Positions 16,720 to 25,691 of a DNA stretch of 32,563 nt are shown here, piece after piece. The stretch spans positions 1 through 32,563 of the forward strand of contig NZ_CAMVPN010000020.1 of NCBI RefSeq assembly GCF_947169325.1, written 5' to 3'. How positions within the stretch are numbered: position 1 is the first letter of the stretch; every line of letters begins with the position of its first letter. Source of the DNA: an uncultured Methanobrevibacter sp. (lineage in GTDB: Archaea > Methanobacteriota > Methanobacteria > Methanobacteriales > Methanobacteriaceae). The notes under the pieces were generated by a model. It was not told the DNA's origin and made no database searches. It was given only the letters and a program-made list of their open reading frames with translations. The translations under genes were made by a program, and so were the position numbers.

Positions 16720-17741
16720 TTGATATATCTGTTCATCATTACGGCAGTTCCAACGGCCGGCGCGACAGTGCACTCGTCATCAGTTAGGATATCACCCATT
16801 GATTTGACTTTTAAGCCCAATAGTTCTGCTGCTTTTTTATCCAAAATGTCTTTTCCCAGACCTGTGGTTACAATCAAATCCAAGTTTTGGGTTTGTGATA
16901 CCTGTTTCAGACCATCTGCAATCTGTTCAACCTGCTTTTGATGAATGAATCTGCACATTTCAGTGACGTCATCCATGGACAACATCTCCAAATCTGCACA
17001 AACGACACGGGCAATCCTTTTGGCACAATCAATTTTTGACTTGGATTCACCGTCAAAGGTATCGCAAATATAATCATCCTCATTTATCAAACCTAAAACC
17101 ATATAGACATCAGCAGTCTGTGCAAACAGTTCACTGGCAACCCTATATTCCTTTCCATTCAGCTCAACTTTGTCCAAAAAGCTGGCGAGATTTGTCCTTA
17201 GGGTTCCGGTATAAACCAATTCACCGGTAGCAGACCTGTCAAAGTCTGATTTGCCTATTGCACATTCCTTTCCATCCTTAATTGGAATGATATCAGTTGT
17301 TGTACTTCCGGTATCAATGAAAATGCAATTATCAGATATTAATGTGGCGATTTGGGCTGTTGCAATCCAATTGGCTGCTGCTGCTTTAAGAGGTTCCTTT
17401 TCAATCTCTTCAGCAGACATCATTCCATCAATTCCGACATAGGCAACCGGACAATCGAATGTTTGTCCGCATTTTTTTACTATGTCCAATACACCATCCT
17501 TTTTGGTGTCATAGGCATCAACTAACTCGGCAGTCATTGAAATGCCTACTGCATCAACTTCTGAAACAGGACATATGTTTTCAATCAATTCAACTAGAAC
17601 CCTTGATAAATCATCATTATTGCTCCACATTGGAAGATATGCAAAATCCACTTCAATATTCTTTATTTCTTCACCGTCAAAGTCGATTATTGCCAAATCG
17701 GTGTTTGCACCACCAATATCAAAACCTGCTATCTTCATCAT
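16716..17741 (-). CDS. mfnF: Methanofuran biosynthesis enzyme MfnF (ASKHA fold, hydantoinase-like)
   Basis: Joins the aminomethylfuran phosphate unit to gamma-glutamyltyramine in methanofuran synthesis. The 341-residue protein belongs to the H4MPT-linked one-carbon family often annotated hydantoinase/oxoprolinase. It shows the ASKHA phosphate loops GFDIGGANTDLAI (6-18) and FIDTGSTTTDIIPI (about 142-155), plus GLGKDI in the C-terminal third. Its ATG overlaps the stop of mfnD (TAATG) with GGAGA upstream, so the two are coupled. The next in-frame ATG is one codon later. The mfnD neighbour makes the methanofuran assignment strong. Confidence 0.88.
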   Translation of the reverse strand: MMKIAGFDIGGANTDLAIIDFDGEEIKNIEVDFAYLPMWSNNDDLSRVLVELIENICPVSEVDAVGISMTAELVDAYDTKKDGVLDIVKKCGQTFDCPVAYVGIDGMMSAEEIEKEPLKAAAANWIATAQIATLISDNCIFIDTGSTTTDIIPIKDGKECAIGKSDFDRSATGELVYTGTLRTNLASFLDKVELNGKEYRVASELFAQTADVYMVLGLINEDDYICDTFDGESKSKIDCAKRIARVVCADLEMLSMDDVTEMCRFIHQKQVEQIADGLKQVSQTQNLDLIVTTGLGKDILDKKAAELLGLKVKSMGDILTDDECTVAPAVGTAVMMNRYIN

Positions 17742-18829
17742 TATATTCTCCTAATCTCTAAATCGTCTCCGGATTTCTTAAATTCCACTTCACCATCCAG
17801 AGAGATATCAATATCATCAATACTTACATTGCCCTCTATCAAATCAATGATTGATTTTCCGATATTTAAACTGGAAATCTGCTTTAAGCCAACGTAAGGT
17901 GTTGTGAATCTGGAATTGATTTCCAAAAGATAAACTGAATAAACATCCTTTTCATCATTATTTATAATAAGATCAACGCCAACGAAACCTTTCAAGCCAT
18001 CAATCGCTTCAACAGCTTTTGTAGCTATTTCAAATGCCTCATCTTTATACTTGGTTTCATAAGGCAGTCTGCCCCCCAGGTATGTTCCCTTATCATCTTT
18101 AAGTTCTATAAACTGCCTGTTCAAGCTTATCGGAATCGCCTTTTTACCGTCGGAAATCAGACTGACGCTTATATCTGTTCCGTCAATGAATTCCTGAACA
18201 ATCACCCTTGAGCCTGGCTCAAAAATCTTATCCAAATCCAGTGTCAAATCTTCGATGTTTTCAATGACGACAATATCCTCACAGTCCACGCCCATCAATG
18301 GCTTTATGATTATCTTAAGTGGAGTGAGGGGATCTTCTGCCTGCCATTTCTCATGAAGATTTTCGATTGCCCTTTTCCAGTATCCTTTTGGATCAATCTT
18401 GAATCGGAATGTCCTTGGCTGAGGAACGACTCCATAAAGCTCTTCATATGAAGCAGACTTGTCTGAAGATTTCAGACAGGCATCAGCAGAGGAATTGTAT
18501 ATTTTTACGTTGTTTTCCTCCAAGATTTTAGTAATGTTGTAAAGGTTGTTGTTGTTTTCTGCGGATATGAAAATAGCTTTTTTGAAATTTGCAGCATTAT
18601 CAACCAACCAATCAACAATGTCAATATCTATTAAAATCGGATCCACATTATCATAATCTTTTACAATTTCACCATAAGACTCGTTGATGACCAAATCAAT
18701 ATTGAAATCTGACAGGTCATCCAAAAGCGCAAATATCAATGCTTCTGCTTCTGAAATTATGCACTTGTCCTTTTCGCCTGAAGCGGTGAAATATTCGAAA
18801 ACCAAAATTGAATCATTCTCTTGCATCAT
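17741..18829 (-). CDS. mfnD: Tyramine-L-glutamate ligase MfnD (ATP-grasp)
   Basis: ATP-dependent ligation of glutamate to tyramine, an early step in methanofuran synthesis. The 362-residue protein has an N-terminal pre-ATP-grasp domain (about 1-130) and an ATP-grasp core with [46 protein letters not shown] and the metal-binding [17 protein letters not shown], close to the MfnD pattern. It starts at one of two adjacent ATG codons (18829 or 18826) inside the 3' end of wecB, overlapping it by 17 bases, and ends inside the mfnF start. Confidence 0.88.
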   Translation of the reverse strand: MMQENDSILVFEYFTASGEKDKCIISEAEALIFALLDDLSDFNIDLVINESYGEIVKDYDNVDPILIDIDIVDWLVDNAANFKKAIFISAENNNNLYNITKILEENNVKIYNSSADACLKSSDKSASYEELYGVVPQPRTFRFKIDPKGYWKRAIENLHEKWQAEDPLTPLKIIIKPLMGVDCEDIVVIENIEDLTLDLDKIFEPGSRVIVQEFIDGTDISVSLISDGKKAIPISLNRQFIELKDDKGTYLGGRLPYETKYKDEAFEIATKAVEAIDGLKGFVGVDLIINNDEKDVYSVYLLEINSRFTTPYVGLKQISSLNIGKSIIDLIEGNVSIDDIDISLDGEVEFKKSGDDLEIRRI

Positions 18830-20135
18830 AAGTAACCATCATACCGTTTAAGTTTAAGTCATCAGCAGGGTATCTCATTTTTTCTCCGTCAAACACCATA
18901 TGGATTAATGCATTTTCCTTTTTCTCGAAGTCAAGAACTGTAATGTCCTCATCAACATTTGCCATCTTCCTGGTAAATGAATCCATTATGTCTTCAGGAG
19001 CCTTAATGTCAAGAAGACCTCTTTTGTAGTAATCTTCAATTGCATCCACAGTTAGTTTTGCTGAATCGCCCTGACCGTATGGATTTGGAGCTTTTTTCAT
19101 CTTTTCGGCAAACTCACTGTCGTTTAAGATTTTATTTGCATTTTCAAGGATTACATCAGTGTCTGAACCGACCAGGATATTTCCACCGGCAGTTACAGTC
19201 TCCGGCCTTTCGGTGTTATACCTCAATGTTAAAGCAGGAACATTTAAAGTAATGGCCTCTTCCTGAAGACCTCCTGAATCAGTTAAAATCAAAGTTGAAG
19301 CTGAAGTCAACTGCAGGAAATCAAGATAGCCTAAAGGCTTAATAATATGCACATGGTTCAGATTATTCAATTCATCAAAAAGACCAAAGTTTTGAAGTGT
19401 GTTTTTGGTTCTTGGATGAATCGGGAAAATGATGTTCATGTCGCTTAGTTCCTTCAATGCTTCAATGATGTTTGTAACCCTTTGCTTATCATCAACATTT
19501 TCCGCCCTGTGCATTGTCAAAGTCAGGATGTTTTCCATATTTTCAATGTCCAATTCAGCAAGGGATTCCTCTTCAAACCCTCTTTTTTTGGCGATTTCCA
19601 AATGTCTGAAACATGCGTCAACAACAGTGTTTCCTGTAATGAACAAGTTCTTTCTTGAAAACCCTTCAGCCAACAGATTGATGGCGGACTGTTCGGTTGG
19701 AATGAAATACATTGATGATGTGACGTCGGCGGCTCTCCTGTTGATTTCTTCAGGCATGGTCATGTCAAATGACCTGAGCCCCGATTCCACATGACCTACT
19801 GCAATGTGCAGTTTGGACGCCACAAGGGCGCCTGCAAGCACTGCATTGGTATCCCCCTGTACAAGCACGATGTCAGGCTTTTCATCCAGGAGAACTTCTT
19901 CAATACCCTTCATCATCAAGCCGGTTTGCTTTCCATGAGTTCCGGAACCGACATGGATGTTATAGTCGGGTGCGGGAATTTCCAAATCCCTAAAGAAATT
20001 ATCGGACATCTCCTCATCATAATGCTGACCGGTGTGCAAAACAATCTGGTCTATCCCTCTTTTAGAGATTTCATCTATTATTGGAGCCATCTTGATAATT
20101 TCCGGACGGGTCCCTAAAATAGTTGCTATTTTCAT
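18813..20135 (-). CDS. wecB: UDP-N-acetylglucosamine 2-epimerase with C-terminal extension
   Basis: Interconverts UDP-GlcNAc and UDP-ManNAc for surface polysaccharide or glycan synthesis. GT-B fold, with [13 protein letters not shown] at the N-terminus, [51 protein letters not shown] and [11 protein letters not shown], all typical of non-hydrolysing WecB. At 440 residues it is about 60 longer than the usual 360-380; the extra part is the C-terminus after YKRGLLDIK and resembles no domain I recognise. The start is ATG at 20135 after GTGAT; a GTG three codons upstream is less likely. First gene of the wecB-mfnD-mfnF unit. Confidence 0.9.
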   Translation of the reverse strand: MKIATILGTRPEIIKMAPIIDEISKRGIDQIVLHTGQHYDEEMSDNFFRDLEIPAPDYNIHVGSGTHGKQTGLMMKGIEEVLLDEKPDIVLVQGDTNAVLAGALVASKLHIAVGHVESGLRSFDMTMPEEINRRAADVTSSMYFIPTEQSAINLLAEGFSRKNLFITGNTVVDACFRHLEIAKKRGFEEESLAELDIENMENILTLTMHRAENVDDKQRVTNIIEALKELSDMNIIFPIHPRTKNTLQNFGLFDELNNLNHVHIIKPLGYLDFLQLTSASTLILTDSGGLQEEAITLNVPALTLRYNTERPETVTAGGNILVGSDTDVILENANKILNDSEFAEKMKKAPNPYGQGDSAKLTVDAIEDYYKRGLLDIKAPEDIMDSFTRKMANVDEDITVLDFEKKENALIHMVFDGEKMRYPADDLNLNGMMVTYDARE

Positions 20136-20202
20136 AATAATCACTCATTTATATATCTATTTAAAATAACTTAAAAATATTTAGATTTGACAACTTAAAT
20201 AA

Positions 20203-21390
20203 TTATTTTTTCAATGCATACAAACAAACCGGCAATGCAAGCAGTGTTATAAATGAGGAGATGAAATAAACCGGAGCATAACCTGTAGTTGATGAAACAA
20301 AACTTCCCAACAACGCCGGACCGAATCCCATTGTCGCATCACAGAAAATGAAGAATGTTGAAACCGCATATGGACGGCGGTTTTCAGAGGTATTTCTTGT
20401 AACGATAGTGGTGCAGGCGGAGTTCAAAGTACCGAAACCTAAAGCGCAGCATACAGAACATATTAAAACTGTAACGACGGAGGGCATCCAGGCTATTAAA
20501 AACAAACCGATTGTCTGTGCAATAATACCTATTACACAAACTATCTTGTCTCCACCATTGTCCTGTATCTTACCGGCAATAGGCCTTGATAAAATTAAAA
20601 CAATTGAATATATTATGAAAAACCATGAAAATACTGTTGTCAAATTGACTTCAACCGCGTAAAGCCTGTAAAAAGATAAGATTGAAACATAACCTAAGCT
20701 TGTCAAAGCTGTGAAAAAAGAAACTGGAATGGCTTTGAATTCGAAAATTTTCTCAAAAAGACTGTAATCCTCTTTTTTGGCAGGAACTTCCACATCAGAT
20801 TCAGAATTTTGATTATCTACATCAATCAGGATCATGCACAGCAATGCAATGGCTGAAAAGACACTTGCAACCGTAAAGCATCCTACAGACCCTACTGCAT
20901 CATATAGAAAACCGCTGATGTAAGGGCCTAAACCAACAGCTATTGTAGTTCCCAACATAAAGTAACCAAATGCTTCACTGAAACGTTTTTTAGGAAGAAT
21001 TGCAGTGGCGATTGTGACAATCGCATTGGCTGAAGCTCCAAAACCGATACCGTGAATAAATCTTACAATCAAAAGCAGGGTAACATCATTGACAATAAAA
21101 TACAGAAGGCATGCTAAAAAATGAATGGTCATGAAAATCAGAGCTGTTCTTTTCCACCCAATCCTTTCAAGAGCATTTCCAGAGTATATTCTAGAGCAAA
21201 GCCCTCCAAAAATGTATATTCCAGAAACAAGACCTGCAATGGTTGCTGTTGTGCCCATTGATGTGGCGTATTCTGTAACTGTAGACATCAGGGCATACAT
21301 TACAAGAGCTGTGAAAAGCAATGCCCCAAATATTAAAAAGAATGATTTAGTGAATATCTTTTCGGAACTTTGAGTTTCCTGAATGTTCAT
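20203..21390 (-). CDS. MFS transporter
   Basis: A 395-residue major facilitator with about 12 hydrophobic segments split by a charged central loop (about 200-225, SESDVEVPAKKEDY). GNALERIGWKRTAL between segments 2 and 3 resembles the MFS motif A region, and the second half has RPIAGKIQDNGGDK in the equivalent place. Such proton-coupled carriers usually export drugs or small metabolites; the substrate is not evident. The ATG overlaps the truA stop as ATGA, preceded by GGGGGAACA, so translation is coupled to truA. Confidence 0.85.
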   Translation of the reverse strand: MNIQETQSSEKIFTKSFFLIFGALLFTALVMYALMSTVTEYATSMGTTATIAGLVSGIYIFGGLCSRIYSGNALERIGWKRTALIFMTIHFLACLLYFIVNDVTLLLIVRFIHGIGFGASANAIVTIATAILPKKRFSEAFGYFMLGTTIAVGLGPYISGFLYDAVGSVGCFTVASVFSAIALLCMILIDVDNQNSESDVEVPAKKEDYSLFEKIFEFKAIPVSFFTALTSLGYVSILSFYRLYAVEVNLTTVFSWFFIIYSIVLILSRPIAGKIQDNGGDKIVCVIGIIAQTIGLFLIAWMPSVVTVLICSVCCALGFGTLNSACTTIVTRNTSENRRPYAVSTFFIFCDATMGFGPALLGSFVSSTTGYAPVYFISSFITLLALPVCLYALKK

Positions 21391-22259
21391 TGTTCCCCCA
21401 TATGCAAATCATTCAGGCTTTTTATCATTGATTCGCGAATTGCATACCTTTTTTGCAGATCTGTTAATGAATCAACAAGATTTCGCCTGAATCTCTCGCA
21501 GGCATAATCATCATAAGCGAATTTTATTCCATCATACTGTATATCCATCAAAATTAGATATTCAGCTCCCATTACCTTGATGTAAGCCCTCGGTTCATCT
21601 TCTTCAGGGTTTAATAATTTCTCAACATCATCAAGGCCCATTTTTCCATTTGCAACATCCACAAAGACCCTCATCATTTTCCTTACCATATTCCATAAAA
21701 AGGACTCCCCATAGATGTCGATGAAAATTGGGGAAATAGTTTCGTGCAGATTTGGAAATTCCCTTTTGTGGTAGTCATTCAAATCCACTTTTGTAATCTT
21801 GATATCATCAATTGTTCTTGTAGTGGTCTTTTGAAAGCGTTTAGTGAAATTTGTGAAGTTATGAGTTCCCTTAAAGATTTCAGCGCATTCCTGAAGCTTA
21901 TCCATGTCCAAATCCTGAAACAGCATGTAACGGTATTGTCTCATCTGAGCATACCTTGGCTTGAATGCATATCTGACAGGTGCACTGGCTAAAATCTGGA
22001 TATCATCAGGCAGGGAATTATTTATTTCATTTACCCTAACTTCCTTTTCGGATTGGAAACTAATCACATTTCCTAAACTGTGGACTCCCGCATCTGTCCT
22101 TCCGGCAATTCTGAATCTTGACTTTTTCAAATCATCAATATAGTCCAATTTGCGAAGATGGTAAATCAGCTCTTCCTCTACTGTCCTTAAATTTGGCTGT
22201 CTTTGAAAGCCATGAAAATTAGTTCCGATGTATCCGATTTTTAACGCTGTTCTTTTCAT
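21387..22259 (-). CDS. truA: tRNA pseudouridine synthase A
   Basis: Forms pseudouridine in the anticodon stem-loop (positions 38-40) of tRNA. The 290-residue protein starts KIGYIGTNFHGFQRQP and carries the catalytic motif AGRTDAGVHSLGN with Asp56. Later blocks are FKPRYAQMRQYRYML, GTHNFTNFTKRF and FLWNMVRKMMRVFVDVANGK, all matching archaeal TruA. It is the first gene of a two-gene unit with the MFS transporter. The start lies opposite the QueG-like gene's promoter. Confidence 0.94.
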   Translation of the reverse strand: MKRTALKIGYIGTNFHGFQRQPNLRTVEEELIYHLRKLDYIDDLKKSRFRIAGRTDAGVHSLGNVISFQSEKEVRVNEINNSLPDDIQILASAPVRYAFKPRYAQMRQYRYMLFQDLDMDKLQECAEIFKGTHNFTNFTKRFQKTTTRTIDDIKITKVDLNDYHKREFPNLHETISPIFIDIYGESFLWNMVRKMMRVFVDVANGKMGLDDVEKLLNPEEDEPRAYIKVMGAEYLILMDIQYDGIKFAYDDYACERFRRNLVDSLTDLQKRYAIRESMIKSLNDLHMGEQ

Positions 22260-22318
22260 TATAATAATATTTGGTGCAATATAAAATAAGTCTTGGCATA
22301 AAATTAAATAAAATCAAA

Positions 22319-23026
22319 ATGAAATATCGAATTATGAACATATCCATTGAACTGAGAAATTATCTATTGGAAAACTGTGCAAACGAAGTTGGATTTGCAG
22401 ACATAACCTCGTTTACCCCAAAAAATGGACTAAACAATGGAATTGTTTTCTATATGGTATATTCAAAGGAAACAATAAGAAATATGGAAAATGCACCTAC
22501 AAAAGCATATTCCCAAGAATATGATAGTCTAAATCTGAGGCTGGATGAACTGGCGATGAAATGTGAAAAATTTTTAATGAAAAATGGATATCAAGCCTAT
22601 GCCCAAACAAGAGAAAGATTAGGTGCTGATTTTGGAGAGAACAATTCATTTGAACTGCCCCATAAAACTATAGCGACACGTGCAGGACTTGGATGGATTG
22701 GAAAATCCGCACTGTTTACAACAGTAAAATACGGATCTGCATTAAGATTATGCCCAGTTTTGACGGATGCCCCCTTAAATATCGGAATTCCAATACTCAA
22801 ATCAAAATGTGGAAAATGCATAGAATGTAGAGATGCATGTTTTGGAGGAGCCATAAGTGGCAAAGAATGGAATTACAAACTAAAGCGAAATGAATTCTAT
22901 GACGACAAAAAATGTGAAAGATATGCTTTAAAAATTTCCCAAGAAAATCTAGGCCAATCACGCACAATATGCGGAAAATGCATTTTTGCATGCCCTCATA
23001 CACAAAAATATATCTGCAAGTCATAA
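22319..23026 (+). CDS. Short QueG-like protein with two [4Fe-4S] binding sites
   Basis: A 235-residue iron-sulfur protein related to the C-terminal two-thirds of epoxyqueuosine reductase QueG. Features are YAQTRERLGADF, LPHKTIATRAGLGWIGKSALF (the QueG-like block), a first cluster motif CGKCIECRDAC (C-x2-C-x2-C-x3-C) and a second with a lone Cys (KKCERY) and CGKCIFACPH. It is much shorter than QueG (about 350-380 residues) and lacks the complete N-terminal cobalamin-binding region. Methanogens make archaeosine, not queuosine, so the QueG function is unlikely and the real reaction is unknown. ATG 22319 is chosen, with a TATA-like AATATAAAATAA about 30-40 bases upstream and no Shine-Dalgarno; ATG 22334 is possible. 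It overlaps the GNAT gene tail by 6 bases. Confidence 0.75.
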   Translation: MKYRIMNISIELRNYLLENCANEVGFADITSFTPKNGLNNGIVFYMVYSKETIRNMENAPTKAYSQEYDSLNLRLDELAMKCEKFLMKNGYQAYAQTRERLGADFGENNSFELPHKTIATRAGLGWIGKSALFTTVKYGSALRLCPVLTDAPLNIGIPILKSKCGKCIECRDACFGGAISGKEWNYKLKRNEFYDDKKCERYALKISQENLGQSRTICGKCIFACPHTQKYICKS

Positions 23027-23581
23027 CTTAACCGCATATCCGAAATCATTAGGAACATTGCTGATATTTAATTTTTGAATTTCCTTATCCATATGGACTG
23101 TTTCAAGCTCATCATGGGCATCAAATACAACCACAAAACCCATTTTTATCCAAAATTTCAGAGCTCCATCCAATATCTTATGAGTATGCAGATAAATGCT
23201 GTCATAACCCATTTCATTTGAAAAATTTTCTACAATGCAAAACATTTTGGAAGCTAGACCACAACGCCTATACCTTTCGTCAACAAACAGCCTCCATATG
23301 CTTGAAGTAGTACTGTTTGAATACAAATGCCTAAACATGGGAAAATCTTTATCATAAGCCCTTATTCCGATAGTTGCAATAATTTCCCCATCATCCAGAT
23401 GAGCAACAAAAAAATTATTCCTTTTTGGATTGATGTAATATTCATCCATTTTCATGATGTCCTGATGCCATTTAGGAATATATCCATAACCAAATTCCTT
23501 TTTAATCATTTTAAACAAGAATTCTTGCACTTCTTTGATTTGATCAGAATTATTTGTTAACTGCTTAATAGTAACATCCAT
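23021..23581 (-). CDS. GNAT family N-acetyltransferase
   Basis: A 186-residue acetyl-CoA-dependent acetyltransferase; the substrate is unknown. GNAT motif A is seen as RLFVDERYRRCGLASKMF (R-x-x-C-G-x-A phosphate loop) after the beta4 strand, then GYDSIYLHTH and the motif B segment ALKFWIKMGFVVV. The start is placed at ATG 23581, which has GGTGTG upstream; a GTG two codons earlier overlaps that ribosome-binding site. It is divergent from the importer operon across the 408-base region and carries one perfect palindromic copy of its operator-like element 46 bases before the start. Confidence 0.82.
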   Translation of the reverse strand: MDVTIKQLTNNSDQIKEVQEFLFKMIKKEFGYGYIPKWHQDIMKMDEYYINPKRNNFFVAHLDDGEIIATIGIRAYDKDFPMFRHLYSNSTTSSIWRLFVDERYRRCGLASKMFCIVENFSNEMGYDSIYLHTHKILDGALKFWIKMGFVVVFDAHDELETVHMDKEIQKLNISNVPNDFGYAVKL

Positions 23582-23626
23582 AGACACACCATTAAATAAT
23601 TATTACTTTTAATAAGTATAGTATTC

Positions 23627-23643
23627 AAAAAGTAATACTTTTT
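23627..23643. promoter_or_regulatory. Perfect 17-base palindrome, operator candidate
   Basis: AAAAAGTA-A-TACTTTTT is a perfect inverted repeat with 8-base arms. It lies just upstream of the likely GNAT TATA box. A second, looser inverted pair TACTT-N5-AAGTA lies next to it at 23604-23618. The right half (TACTTTTT) recurs three more times towards the importer. Confidence 0.55.
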
Positions 23644-23783
23644 AATATATTTTGAATAACATTAATAGTAATAGAGTATGAGCAAATATATAAAACTTGC
23701 CATTTGTAATCATAAAAGTCAATGAAAATATTTTTAAAAAGAAGTTATTTTCATATTCAACATACCTACTTAACAAAAATAAG

Positions 23784-23943
23784 AAAGTAATACTAATTAT
23801 ATAAATATATTTAAAATACGTAATAATTAATACTTTTTTAAAGATTTAAGCCCCAAAAATAATACTTTTTTTAGAAAATTTTATATATTGTATAATTAAT
23901 AAAAATTAAATAATTGTTATTAATTATAATAATACTTTTATTA
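23784..23943. repeat. Repeated TAATACTTTT elements before the importer
   Basis: TAATAC is found at 23788 (as AAAGTAATACT, with a half-palindrome), 23828, 23860 and 23930; the last three continue TTTT. Together with the palindrome at 23627 there are five TAATAC copies within about 300 bases. The copy at 23860 abuts the TATA box and the copy at 23930 would fall in the leader, positions expected for repressor sites. The half-site read on the other strand, GTATTA, resembles the GTATGA half-site of bacterial NikR, but no regulator is identified here. Confidence 0.5.
23879..23889 (+). promoter_or_regulatory. TATA box for the importer operon
   Basis: TTTTATATATT lies about 100 bases before the substrate-binding protein ATG, giving a predicted transcript start near 23910 and a leader of about 80 bases that ends in GGAGA before the ATG. 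Confidence 0.5.
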
Positions 23944-23989
23944 CAAACAATAATAACAATTAACTATTATAAAAAATGGAGAAAAAATA

Positions 23990-25618
23990 ATGGATAAAAA
24001 GTACATTATTGGAATAATTGCTGTAATTATAATCGCAATTGTTGGTGGAGCCCTCCTAATGAATGGGGGAAGCGCACCTGCAAGAGCAGATAACGAACTT
24101 GTGGTCGCTGCCTTTAGCCATGGTGGTGAACCAGAAGCCGGTTACGACCCAATGTATGGTTGGGGAGACCGTGGAGAACCTTTAATTCAATCAACTTTGA
24201 TGAAAATGAACAGAAACATGACTTATGAAAATGATTTGGCTACCAGTTGGGAAACAAATGATAACTTTACAGAATATACTGTAAACATCAGAGACGGCGT
24301 CAAATTTACTGACGGCACCCCATTGACTGCAGAAGATGTGGCATTCTCATACAACCAAGCTAAAACCACCGGTGAAGCTGTTGACTTAAGTTCACTGAAC
24401 AATGCAACAGCAGTCAATGACACAACTGTAAAATTCGAATTAAACAAATCAGACTCAACATTTTCAGACAAATTATTATATGTAGGTATCGTGCCATCAG
24501 ACTCATACAATAATGAAACTTACGGAACAAACCCTGTCGGATCAGGACCATTCAAATTCGTGCAATGGGACAAAGGCCAACAAGTGATCTTAGAGAAAAA
24601 CCCTGATTACTATGGAAAACAACCTGAATTTGACAAATTGACCATTCTCTTTGAACAAAACGAAGCTTCATTCAATGCTGCTAAAAATCATGAATTAGAT
24701 ATTGCAGCAGTGCCTTTAGCTTATGCAAATGAAAGCATTGACGGATACCACGCATTCTTATCAGATTCTCTTGATGTAAGGGGTATCTCATTGCCTGTTC
24801 AAAACAACACCGGCAAAACCAATGACGATGGAGTGGCACTAGGTAACAACATAACTGCAGATAAATCCATAAGAGAAGCATTAAACTACGGAATCAGTAG
24901 GGAAAATATCTCCAAAGGAGCATTGAACGGTATTGGTGTACCTAACTACGATGGTATTTCCCACTTATTACCATGGTACAACAAAGAAGCTGCAATCGAA
25001 GATGGAAACATCACAAAAGCTAAAGAGATTTTAAGCGCTGGCGGATGGAACGACACCGACGGTGATGGAATTGTAGAAAAAAATGGTGTAAAAGCATCCA
25101 TAAACTTATACTATGCATCTGATGCTACCGAAAGACAAGCAATTGCTGTAGCTGTTGCTGAACAAGCCAAAGAGATTGGAATCGAAGTGAACGCTACAGG
25201 TTCCAACTGGGACGAAATGGATAAAATCAAATTCACTGACCCAATCGTATGGGGATTCGGTTCAACTGATCCAATCACAATGTGGGGTGAATACTACAGT
25301 GACCAAGCAGGTATCGGATACAACAACCCTGCACTTATTAACAACAGTGCCGTAGATGCTCACATCGACAATGCAATGTCACAACCACGTGAACAATCCT
25401 ATGCTGAATGGTCTGCTGTTTCTTGGGATGGAAGCACCGGTATTTCACCTAAAGGTGACGCTGCATGGTTATGGATTAGTGAAATCAGATACACATACTT
25501 CGTAGATGATACATTAGACATTTCCGAAAATACCTTCAAATTACAACCTCACGGAGGAGACGCATTCGGAAACATTTATGACTGGACTCGTGTATCTTCA
25601 CTTAACGAAACAAAATAA
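23990..25618 (+). CDS. ABC importer substrate-binding protein (Opp/Nik type)
   Basis: A 542-residue extracytoplasmic binding protein of the SBP_bac_5 family, which serves peptide, nickel and metallophore importers. An uncleaved-looking N-terminal membrane segment (about 5-26) anchors it; there is no lipobox cysteine. Family blocks are AFSHGGEPEAGYDPMYGWGD, LATSWETNDNFTEYTVNIRDGVKFTDGTPLTAEDVAFSY, NPVGSGPFKFVQW and IREALNYGISRENI. A four-gene permease/ATPase set follows, the NikABCDE/OppABCDF order. Nickel is a reasonable guess, given heavy nickel demand in methanogens (Mcr, hydrogenases) and the operator-like repeats, but peptide import is not ruled out. GGAGA precedes the ATG. Confidence 0.85.
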   Translation: MDKKYIIGIIAVIIIAIVGGALLMNGGSAPARADNELVVAAFSHGGEPEAGYDPMYGWGDRGEPLIQSTLMKMNRNMTYENDLATSWETNDNFTEYTVNIRDGVKFTDGTPLTAEDVAFSYNQAKTTGEAVDLSSLNNATAVNDTTVKFELNKSDSTFSDKLLYVGIVPSDSYNNETYGTNPVGSGPFKFVQWDKGQQVILEKNPDYYGKQPEFDKLTILFEQNEASFNAAKNHELDIAAVPLAYANESIDGYHAFLSDSLDVRGISLPVQNNTGKTNDDGVALGNNITADKSIREALNYGISRENISKGALNGIGVPNYDGISHLLPWYNKEAAIEDGNITKAKEILSAGGWNDTDGDGIVEKNGVKASINLYYASDATERQAIAVAVAEQAKEIGIEVNATGSNWDEMDKIKFTDPIVWGFGSTDPITMWGEYYSDQAGIGYNNPALINNSAVDAHIDNAMSQPREQSYAEWSAVSWDGSTGISPKGDAAWLWISEIRYTYFVDDTLDISENTFKLQPHGGDAFGNIYDWTRVSSLNETK

Positions 25619-25629
25619 AATAAATATTT

Positions 25630-25671
25630 GAGTTGAATTTATTTTATTCAACTCTCTCTTTTTCCCTTTTT
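25630..25671 (+). terminator. Hairpin with U-rich tail between binding protein and permease genes
   Basis: GAGTTGAAT (25630-25638) and ATTCAACTC (25646-25654) form a perfect 9-bp stem with a 7-base loop, followed by TCTCTTTTTCCCTTTTT. The next gene starts 20 bases later with GGAGTG. This is a probable partial terminator or RNA-stabilising stem that lets the binding protein be made in excess over the membrane parts. Confidence 0.55.
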
Positions 25672-25691
25672 ATTAATATAGGAGTGTTTTA

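Larger units (their letters stand above)
23582..23989. other. 408-base AT-rich divergent region with repeated operator-like elements
   Basis: No gene is visible. It separates the GNAT gene from the importer operon and holds several related AT-rich elements (next entries). A TATA candidate for the GNAT gene lies near 23605-23616 on the minus strand and one for the importer at 23879-23889 on the plus strand. The remaining sequence is A/T-rich without stable hairpins or an open frame of note. Confidence 0.6.
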
